Below, piece after piece: positions 20,272 through 27,586 of a DNA stretch of 27,586 nt (the stretch's first letter is position 1; every line of letters begins with the position of its first letter). The stretch is from assembly GCA_000467715.1 (NCBI GenBank), contig AJFK01000066.1, forward strand, positions 1 through 27,586. Reading direction: 5' to 3'. The notes below the pieces were generated by a model. The model had not been told where the DNA came from, did no database searches, and saw only the letters and a list, made by a program, of their open reading frames with translations. A program made the translations under genes and the position numbers. Origin of the DNA: Hysterium pulicare CBS 123377. Lineage: Eukaryota > Ascomycota > Dothideomycetes > Hysteriales > Hysteriaceae.

Positions 20272-21555
20272 TTAGCGGACAATATTCTGGGTCAGGAACT
20301 CATTAATGTATTCAAAGTAACCGGGCTCCGCAACGGTATCATTATGACTTCCATTCGGCAGCTCTCGCCAAATTTTTACTTTGGAGTGACAGACTTTGTA
20401 AAGTTGTGCCATGTGCGATGCTCTGCACTCCGGGGTTAGCAAGATAGTAGCTTGGCTAAAGATAAAATAAAGACGAAGAATTGCATCTCGACAATAAAGA
20501 AAAAAGAGGGGTAAATTTGCAGCGTGGTGTAGATCTGAGCGAGCAATACAGAAAGTGTTTCAGTCTGCTTGATGGATGACCCCGCGCAGCTGAATCGGCA
20601 ACTCGAGGCTCAAGCGCGTCATGGAAAAGCCTTTTATGTTGAATGTCATGTAGAGGTGGTCACTTTTTGCAACCACATAGCTATCTTGGGTTAGGGAAAT
20701 AGGATGAAACTTACGGTACTATCTCGTCTTTCAGTCCACTGAGGAAGAGGATTGGAATATTGGTAATTTGCGGAATAGTTTCTTCACTTGGCCAAATTTG
20801 ATGGCACAATGGTGCTAGGTATCGAGCCGGTGGAAACGCGCTGCCACAGTGAGCAAGGAACCAAAGCTGCGAAGTGGAGTTTCTTACCTTGGAATAAGTT
20901 TACGAATTGAAGTAAAAGTATTTTCTAAAATCATGCCGGATATATCGCCGTCGTTCTGGTTCCTGGCCGCAAGACCAATAGAGACTGCTCCGCCCAGACT
21001 CTGTCCATATAAAACAATCTTAGTTCCTCTCAATTCAGCTCGTTGCCTGATGTAGTCGAGCCCTGTCTGGGCGTCGATGATCAGACCCTTCTCATTGGGG
21101 GTGCCTGTGGAGAGGCCATAACCCCGGTATTGGAGCATCAAAACATTGCAGCCGAGATCGGATTCAAGGATTTTGGCGATAGGTAATCGGTACCCAATAT
21201 TACCAGCATTTCCATGAAACATTAAAATCGTCGTATTTCTCGCGTGCTGTTTGTTTGACGGGCGTATGAAAAAGGCACTCAGAGACTCTCCGTCTGGTGT
21301 TGGGATCATGAGTTCTTCGAAATCCGTAATACCGAAACGTGTTGGCTTTGGCACTTCTGTACGAGCGTCGGCAGGTATATTCCTCGGGTAAATAATTTCA
21401 CTGAAGTTTGTAAGAAAGCAGAGCGGACGGAAGTTGGTTACAACCACTCACTTCTGCTTGAAATAAAGTAGACCGCTCAGCACTGCCGCAACGCCAGAAG
21501 AGGCTAGAATTGGGATGCGAAGGTAAGACATTAGATTCTCGAGTGCTGAGGCCAT
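20272..21555 (-). CDS. bem46: BEM46-type alpha/beta hydrolase, membrane-anchored
   Basis: Exons 21555-21452, 21400-20888, 20840-20715 and 20422-20272 give 297 residues, the normal BEM46/ABHD13-like size. A hydrophobic stretch at 11-32 (YLRIPILASSGVAAV...) is a likely signal anchor. The hydrolase core shows the oxyanion motif FHGNAGN (H97), the nucleophile elbow YGQSLGG (S169), the acid D244 in GLKDEIVP and the histidine H274 in NGSHNDTVAEPG, so the triad is complete. By family knowledge BEM46 proteins localise to ER/plasma membrane and affect hyphal polarity in Neurospora; the substrate is unknown. Introns 1 and 2 are 51 and 47 nt; intron 3 (20423-20714) is 292 nt, much longer than its neighbours, with GTAAGT, a GCTAACC branch site and TGCAG. 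The start lies 418 bp from the divergent PRE3 start. The call is firm; the last exon matches the BEM46 C-terminus (KIWRELP...EPGYFEYI). Confidence 0.92.
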
Positions 21556-21973
21556 GGCAGGCGGGTGGGAATTGACACGCTCGCAGAGAAGCAATACTGG
21601 GAGGAGGGGCCAAGGAGGCCTATTCCGACGCTGGAGGGATACAGGGACAACCTAAACGCTACGAAAAATCTTGCTTCTCCCAAAGAAGAGTTGCATATAG
21701 ATTGGTCTACTACAGCTGCAGAGACTTGCAATGGTTACGAAATGGTTGCGTCTGAAGTTTCGAATGTAATGAGGTGCGACCCTGGACCGCAGCTCCTTGC
21801 ACGTGATGGGAGCTTTGGCCAGTAAATTGGTCCAAGCTCAGCTTCGTAACTGTGTTTGCCTGTGCCTGAAGGTACTACTTCAACTTCAACTTCACATTCC
21901 CTAACAATCCTTTCGCCAATAGCGAAGCCTTTCTGTCTTCTTTGATACCCCCCATCTCTTCATTGTCACCACC
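21556..21973. promoter_or_regulatory. divergent promoter, BEM46 / PRE3
   Basis: 418 bp lie between the two start codons. The interval has a CACGTG palindrome (21800-21805) and, close to PRE3, a CTTCAA hexamer repeated in tandem (21878-21894) inside a pyrimidine-rich leader. No TATA box is evident. The proteasome-associated element used in yeast (GGTGGCAAA) is not seen. Confidence 0.5.
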
Positions 21974-22882
21974 ATGCTGTCTACTGGAATACTGGGAGAA
22001 GGTAAATCAAGCTGCTCCTCCAACCAACACACAAGCTCACTGATTCTAGATGGCATCCACGTCGACATGAACCACTTGAAGAAGGGAGAAGTGAAGTAAG
22101 ACTCTAACATCGCACTGTTTTATCTTGGCATCTATTGATTTGGTCTACACAGCTTAGGAACATCGATGTATGCCGACATTTCCACTACAGCCGTCGCGAA
22201 CCGCGATACGGACGCACGTTGACCTCTTAATAGCATGGCAATCAATTTTAGAGACGGCGTGATACTAGGTGCCGATAGTAGAACAACGACGGGGGCTTAT
22301 ATCGCAAATCGAGTCACAGACAAGCTCACCCAGGTCCACGACACAATTTGGTGTTGTCGGTCAGGCTCCGCCGCTGACACGCAGGCGGTAGCAGACATCG
22401 TCCACTATTACCTAGGCATGTATGGCATAACGAACGATGAACCTCCCACAACACAAACTGCTGCGGCCATGTTCCAAGAACTGTGCTATGATAACAAGGA
22501 CCAATTAACGTGAGTACAATTATTGTGACGGACGTCCGTGGTAGGCTAACGGTAGCTCAGTGCAGGCATGATCATTGCGGGCTACGACCACCGACATGGC
22601 GGCCAAGTATACTCAATTCCGCTGGGTGGTTCGTTGCATAAACAATCGTATGCTATAGGAGGCTCCGGTTCAACCTACATCTACGGGTACTGCGATGCAA
22701 ACTGGAGAGAAGACATGACGGAGGAAGAGGGCGTGAACTTCGTAAAAGGCGCACTCCAGGAGGCTATCAAATGGGACGGAAGTTCAGGTGGTGTTATACG
22801 AATGGTGGTGTTAACGGCGAAGGGTGCACAACGACATCTATATCTACCGGACCAAGACTACAAAGGCCCAGGAACGAAGTAG
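21974..22882 (+). CDS. PRE3: 20S proteasome beta1 catalytic subunit
   Basis: Exons 21974-22001, 22050-22095, 22153-22167, 22234-22509 and 22561-22882 give 228 residues. The third exon is only 15 nt. The propeptide ends LKKGEVNLG, and T28 is the expected N-terminal catalytic threonine after self-cleavage (G|TSIMAINF). D44 (in GADSRTTTG) and K60 (in VTDKL) match active-site Asp17 and Lys33 numbered from that threonine. [25 protein letters not shown] and [16 protein letters not shown] are signature stretches of beta1. By family knowledge this subunit gives the caspase-like (after acidic residues) activity of the 20S core. All introns are GT-AG, 48-66 nt. The final acceptor is chosen at GCTCAG/TGCAGG so that LTAGMIIAG stays continuous; the TGCAG four bases later would break the frame. 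Identity is very secure. Confidence 0.97.
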
Positions 22883-24178
22883 ATGCGATAGAGAGCCAGA
22901 TGCCGACCATGGCTTGAGTAGATGCAGTCGTGACATCCGCATGGATTCTGTACAATATCGTGAAAGTTCAATCTACCATTTTCACCGACGTCTGGAATGG
23001 CGAGATTACGAATCACTTGAAGCTGTGAGATACTACAGAGCCAAACTTGGGTTCCGTGGCATGTAGGACATCATGCCACTGAGGCAGAAGGACGGTGTGA
23101 GACCTGAACTCATTTTCGGTCTAGAATGCCAAACGAAACCCCAGATTATTTGTCCAATTCGGCGTATGTGGCAGACACTTAGGCTTTTATACCTGAACCA
23201 AAAACGCACCAAATCTGCTCGCAGGTATTTTTTCATAGGAAACGAAACAAGGTTTCGTGGGCAAGCTCGAGCAACGAAGTTTCACAGAAATCTGAGACTG
23301 TTTCGACGCGTTGCTCAGCCCTTTTTACGGGGCTGTTTAAGGCGTTAATTAGTACCGAGCGTGGGGCTGTTGTTGCTTCTTCCAGGTATATATAACTACC
23401 TAATGCGACCGCCAAACCGCGCTTGAGATTGTCGAAGAGCGTGCATTGTTGGCATAGATAGTTGGGGGAGAGATACAGAGTGAACGATTCAAGCAGGCCG
23501 CGAGACGCAGAGGAGTATATAAGGCTGTGGTTAATAGGTCGCATGTGTTTGGTCCGCTGTTATCGGGTTCTCTGCCCTCTGCCATTCACATATGACGCCG
23601 GGGGCCCGTGCACCATTATTCACAGCCCTCGCAACTCCCCCACGGTGATGCCACTCCCAACTTTCTCATCGACCGCCATCCAAACTCACTCATATCCATT
23701 ATCCGGCGCAAGTCTGCCGTCCAATTCGCTTTGGGTACGGCATCAATCTAGAGACATGCTGGCCACCGGTTGCTGGTAAGGAGACTTTTTTCCTTGATAA
23801 GTTGCATGCAATTCCGGTCGCAGCCTCTCTTCCCTTATCGCAGAACAGCAGCCCGTCAACACGCCAAACAGCCGGAGCTCTTCCACTTCCACCTACCTCC
23901 CTCACAGCGCGTTACTTAGATTCGCCTTACTCATTGCCCCGCTTTCGAGAGCGCACTCCTCTTCGCCGCTGCAATTGCTACAAACTTCCCCCCTTTCTCC
24001 TACTTGCGCTGTTGAGAGACACTGGTCGGTTCGCACTTCCCCTGCATCTCGACATCAACTGGAACAGGCACTCCTCAGTTCCTGCTGTCAATGCCACTCA
24101 GACAGCATCCTCCGCATTGACCGGTCTGCTAATTAGGCTTTAACCTGACAGATTCGACCAGACGTTCACCTTCGCGGA
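22883..24178. promoter_or_regulatory. 1.3 kb intergenic with cyclin promoter and long leader
   Basis: After the PRE3 3' side, two TATA-like elements on the plus strand, TATATATAA (23387-23395) and TATATAA (23516-23522), lie about 790 and 660 bp before the cyclin ATG. From about 23580 the sequence is C/T-rich (CCTCTCTTCCC, CACTTCCACCTACCTCCCTC), typical of a long fungal leader. A GTAAGG..CGCAG pair near 23776-23843 could be a leader intron. No coding gene is recognised. Confidence 0.4.
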
Positions 24179-25735
24179 ATGGGATCAATCGTGCTGGGCG
24201 ACGTTGGTGGGCTCCACTTTCATAACATCATGTTCGGTGCCAGCGCGCATCACCAACCCCAGGACTCAACCGCTATTCACCATACATCGACGCCATTGCG
24301 ACCATCGCCCCCTTCTACGGCCAATCCGCCGCTGCGGATAGTCGCTCCTGTAGACGTTCCCATGGCTGAATCTATGCCGGCACCCACGAGTTCCATGACG
24401 CCCGGATATCGACCGCAGTCGCATCGTAGCTCCGGGCATACATCAGAGTCAACTCCGCCTGGCTCTAGTGCTTTCGCCCAATCCCAGCAGCCTCCTCCCA
24501 GCCCGCGATTTCGACCCCACTCTCAGCAACAAACGCCCACTCCGACGGTTTCAAATGTGACTGCATTTGCGAATCCAAGGCCTATACCGTCTTCCGCATC
24601 TTCATCGGACCAACCCTCTCCAACCAATCCCTTACGTTCACCCGGGGACTCTGCAACCGCGTCATCTAGGAGGATTAAGGTCAAGAGTCTATCACACATT
24701 CAGAGCTTTGTCACCGATGAATCCAGCCCCTTCTCTCAGACAAGATCTCTATCGCGTCGTCAAAGGCGAGACCCACATGATGTTGGTCCGCAATATGAGA
24801 TCAGCGAAATGCCTGTCACAGACATTATTGAAATGGTTGCCGGCCTTCTGACCAAGATCACAACCACGAATGACCGACAGCATGAGCATTTGCACCGTCA
24901 GATTCCTCCACCGGAGGGCACGACTGGTCTTAGTCAGCAAACGACGAGCGTTTTGGCTTTTCACGGAAAAAACGTGCCCAGTATTTCAATATTGAGTTAT
25001 CTAAGTCGTATTCACAAGTACTGCCCAACAACGTACGAGGTCTTCCTCAGCTTGTTGGTGTATTTTGATAGAATGACGGAAAGAGTCAATTCTGGGCCCA
25101 TGCAAAGCTTGCGTCAGGCAAATCAACAGTCCCTGGAAAGGGAAACAGCTGAGAGTGAGGGCAGTCGTCATAGTTCTATATCATCTGCCAACCTGACGGG
25201 ACGGCCATCACCACAGACCTCATCCAACATACAGGCGGCAACACCTCCCCCGTCTGGATCCCTGGGAAAGCCAGCTGAAACCCGACTTCAAGGAAACCAG
25301 CCGCCCTCACCGCCTCAACATATTGAGCCTGCGTTAGAACCAGATCCGTACAACTTATCACACTTCTTCGTGGTCGATAGTTTCAATATTCACCGCTTAG
25401 TCATTGCAGGAGTGACTTGCGCTAGCAAATTCTTTTCTGATGTGTTCTATACCAACTCGAGATATGCAAAGGTTTGAACACTCCGAGAGATCAATGGGTG
25501 CTTAGCTAATCAATACTAGGTTGGAGGCCTGCCACTTGTTGAGCTGAACCACCTGGAACTGCAGTTTCTGCTTCTGAATGATTTCCGTCTTGCTGTACCG
25601 CTTGAAGAGATGGAGGCTTATGGGACTATGCTTGTGGAATTTTACGCGAGAGAGGTTATTGCACAACAGCATGCTCAACAAATTGCAGCCAGAAGTCACT
25701 CGCACAGTGGACATCAAGTTGTCGCTTCGGCATAG
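24179..25735 (+). CDS. Pho80/Pcl6-7-type cyclin for a PHO85-like kinase
   Basis: Exons 24179-25471 and 25520-25735 give 502 residues. Residues 1-200 are Ser/Pro/Gln-rich and probably disordered. The Pho80-like cyclin fold begins near 213 (VTDIIEMVAGLLTKI) and includes FHGKNVPSISILSYLSRIHK and EVFLSLLVYFDRM. It is interrupted by a polar insert (about 305-388) and resumes with HFFVVDSFNIHRLVIAG and CASKFFSDVFYTNSRYAKVG, then GLPLVELNHLELQFLLLNDF. The splice at K431/V432 restores this conserved RYAKVGG joint; the donor GTTTGA is weak but the GCTAATC branch site and TAG acceptor are good. By family knowledge such cyclins direct PHO85-type kinases to phosphate, glycogen or polarity targets. The wording around SDVFYTNSRYAKVGG fits the Pcl6/Pcl7 branch better than the phosphate-specific PREG branch, so no symbol is given. 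Start could be a later Met (residue 18 or 62). Confidence 0.85.
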
Positions 25736-26478
25736 AGAACAAACTTTTGATCTAATTTCATGCGGTCATGCTTCTCCAGACCGTATGACAACGAACCCAC
25801 GTCAAGTCTGGGGCTTTAGTGCAAAGCACCAAGAGTCAGAGTCAAAACAGATGAGAAGCATATTACCAGCGTGCTACAGCTCACGATTTGGTTTCAATGT
25901 TGCTCCCCTTATGGTCTTTATCTGCAGAGGAAACGGCCAGCTCATCCACTGCCTGTTTTTATGTGCCCCATTCATAGAACCATCACCTAGACCATGCAAA
26001 GGATAGATTTCTATACTTCTACTCCTTCACCTGTTACTGTAATTCAGGATTCTATCGGGTTTTGGCCCGTAAGTACCATCCACTTTCTGTAACTTGAGCG
26101 TCTTACTAGGGTCGATACACGCCCAATACACTTTTTGCTGTGGGTTCATGGTGGCGGGGGGCTATCGGTTTCATTGGTTCTAGAGTATCATAGGGGTAAT
26201 TACTAATGGCGGCGTCTCGGTCTTGTTTTCTTAAACCCATATTTCATATCGAATTCTGTTAAATTTCAGTCCATAGAGGCGTTGGGGTTGCTAGAGTCGG
26301 AATAGTATCATTCTTCTTCTACTCCAAAGTACCATTGCAGCCATCTACACAAGACTATGTCTTGCCGCAAAAACTCGAGCTTTGTTTCGAGATTGAAAAT
26401 CGTCTACCATGCGGTCACGTATGTGCATGAATGAGAATCTAATGATACCACAAAGTTGCAGGGAGGCAAGCTGCAGGA
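25736..26478. other. convergent intergenic (cyclin / P4H-like)
   Basis: Both flanking genes end here, so the interval should hold two 3' UTRs. A 142-codon plus-strand open frame overlaps the cyclin's last exon and continues to 26006, but it is out of frame with the cyclin and has no recognisable protein. Nothing else is supported. Confidence 0.4.
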
Positions 26479-27357
26479 TCAAGGACTGTATCCCTTCTGG
26501 TACCAACTCCAAATGTTCAGTCCAATCTTCGTTCCGGAGCGGACCGGCAGCCCAGCGTGCCAACATTCTTTGTATCCAGTCCCATCGGGTCGAACATTTT
26601 CCCAAAAGATTGCATTCCCCTTGATTGGCTTGAATGTAACACCTTCATGATCATCATTGGCGCTGCATTCGAGGAATTCGCACCACTTCTTCTCCTCCGG
26701 CACTTTCAGTCGCGGAAAATTCGTTCCACCTCCGGTGCAATTCGCTTCCAGGTAAACCATGAAACTCGATATCCTTCCGGCATTGGCCGAAGCGGAACTC
26801 CAGTCATAATGATGACGGTAAAATCCATTTTGGCTGTAACGTTGGCTCCATAGCTTCTCAATATAGACGTGCGGACGCCATCCCTGGAAGACCCTGGCGC
26901 GTTCTTCGACACACTTGACAGTATCGTCGCGATTGAGAAGAGCCTTTTCTGATCGTCGGACTGTATCATCCAGTCGCTCAACTCCCTCCGTCCACACCGT
27001 AGATGGCTTGAATTTCGATTCACTATGACGGACTGTGAGCATTGTGGCCATGCGGCCTGATGATTCATATTACCTGATCCGCACCAAATGTTCTGCCTCT
27101 CCATCACTCAAGAACGACTCGATGTAAATAATAAGAGGGTCTTTAGAAAAGAGATGGATGTTGTATGCATGATGAGGGCAAGTGAGGTTTTGCTCTGGTA
27201 TAACCAAGGATTCGCTCTTCTCGGACGTTAAATCACCATGATGGGCTTCCCCAGACGAGGAACCGAAGAGAACACGTGAGAGGGGTGCACCGGCAAGAAT
27301 GTACCCAACAGCACCAAGGAGAACATACTGCGCGACGTTGCTTAATTTGGGAGCCAT
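26479..27357 (-). CDS. prolyl 4-hydroxylase-like Fe(II)/2-oxoglutarate dioxygenase, membrane-anchored
   Basis: Exons 27357-27074 and 27022-26479, joined by a 51-nt GTAATA..ATAG intron, give 275 residues. The frame is open further upstream but without an ATG, so the Met at 27357 is used. Residues 8-24 (VAQYVLLGAVGYILAGA) form a likely membrane anchor near the N-terminus, as in animal and plant ER/Golgi P4H enzymes. The catalytic domain shows VRRSEKALL, the iron ligands H166 and D168 in HHYDW, FMVYLEANCTGGGTNFPRL, and the distal H250 in CWHAGLPV with K260 for the 2-oxoglutarate carboxylate, so the metal and cosubstrate sites are complete. By family knowledge these enzymes hydroxylate proline in secreted or membrane proteins; the fungal substrate is unknown. 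The last residues (NIWSWYQKGYSP) are typical of fungal members. Confidence 0.88.
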
Positions 27358-27469
27358 GTTGACTGTTGAGTTGACACGTGAGGTGCAAGCCACAGCGCAG
27401 AAGCTTGATCACTTAGCTTACCTAGGTATAGCTTGCCTTTCACAAGCTCTATTTTCTAAAAAGACTCAC

Positions 27470-27586
27470 ATAAATTTATAGATTAGAAAAATATTATCTA
27501 TATAACTTTAGAATAACTAAAATTTAAATATAATAAATATAAATTTAAAAAAATAAAAAATTTTTAATTTAAAAAAAAAATTTTTT
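27470..27586. other. AT-rich right edge
   Basis: From about 27470 the sequence becomes almost pure A/T (AAATTTAAAAAAATAAAAAA and similar), with almost no G or C over the last 75 bases. No gene is seen. This resembles the start of an AT-rich block produced by repeat-induced point mutation, or a contig end in low-complexity sequence. Confidence 0.55.

Noticed and set aside
5998-27380. CACGTG palindromes at 5998, 10885, 10984, 21800 and 27375 as a phosphate-responsive (Pho4/NUC-1) regulon linked to the Pho80-type cyclin
   Set aside because: About 6-7 CACGTG are expected by chance in 27.6 kb, none lies in the cyclin promoter, and the cyclin fits the Pcl6/7 branch better.
1-27586. CRISPR arrays, insertion sequences, transposase or reverse transcriptase genes, biosynthetic cluster enzymes
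   Set aside because: None seen on either strand; the gene content is eukaryotic housekeeping and regulatory.

Overview
The window looks like an ordinary euchromatic stretch of a filamentous ascomycete (Pezizomycotina) nuclear genome. The reasons are short introns (mostly 46-85 nt) with CTAAC/CTGAC-like branch sites, genes on both strands, and a gene set that includes velB, a Pho80/Pcl-type PHO85 cyclin, an RRM+YTH protein and a Rrn10-like UAF subunit. Both outer edges (about 1-85 and 27470-27586) turn strongly A+T rich, as in genomes where repeat-induced point mutation leaves AT-rich blocks. I cannot name a genus.

Eleven protein genes can be reconstructed from start to stop, all by joining exons by eye. 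From left to right: SAR1 (-, 651-2101, 12 exons), a CSA/ERCC8/Rad28-like WD40 protein (-, 3645-5078), a Rrn10-like UAF subunit (+, 5341-5964), MND1 (+, 6142-6924), HEL2/ZNF598-type RING E3 ligase (+, 7500-9983), velB (+, 11203-12225), an RRM+YTH RNA-binding protein (-, 14182-16360), a BEM46-type alpha/beta hydrolase (-, 20272-21555), proteasome beta1/PRE3 (+, 21974-22882), a Pho80/Pcl-type cyclin (+, 24179-25735) and a membrane-anchored prolyl 4-hydroxylase-like dioxygenase (-, 26479-27357).

Two gene pairs share short divergent promoters: CSA/RRN10 (262 bp) and BEM46/PRE3 (418 bp). Velvet/YTH and cyclin/P4H are convergent. The genes serve unrelated cell functions: ER export, transcription-coupled repair, Pol I initiation, meiotic recombination, ribosome-collision sensing, development, RNA reading, proteolysis and CDK control. 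I see no operon-like system, biosynthetic cluster, intact transposon, tRNA, rRNA or CRISPR.

The largest gene-poor intervals are 16361-20271 (3.9 kb), 12226-14181 (2.0 kb) and 2102-3644 (1.5 kb). The most interesting details are structural: SAR1 intron 1 keeps the frame only with a non-canonical GA-AG boundary, MND1 has a first coding exon that is just the ATG, a short upstream ORF is created by splicing in the YTH gene leader, and the large gene-free interval holds a diverged 28-bp tandem repeat. I did not find convincing evidence of a new biological system.
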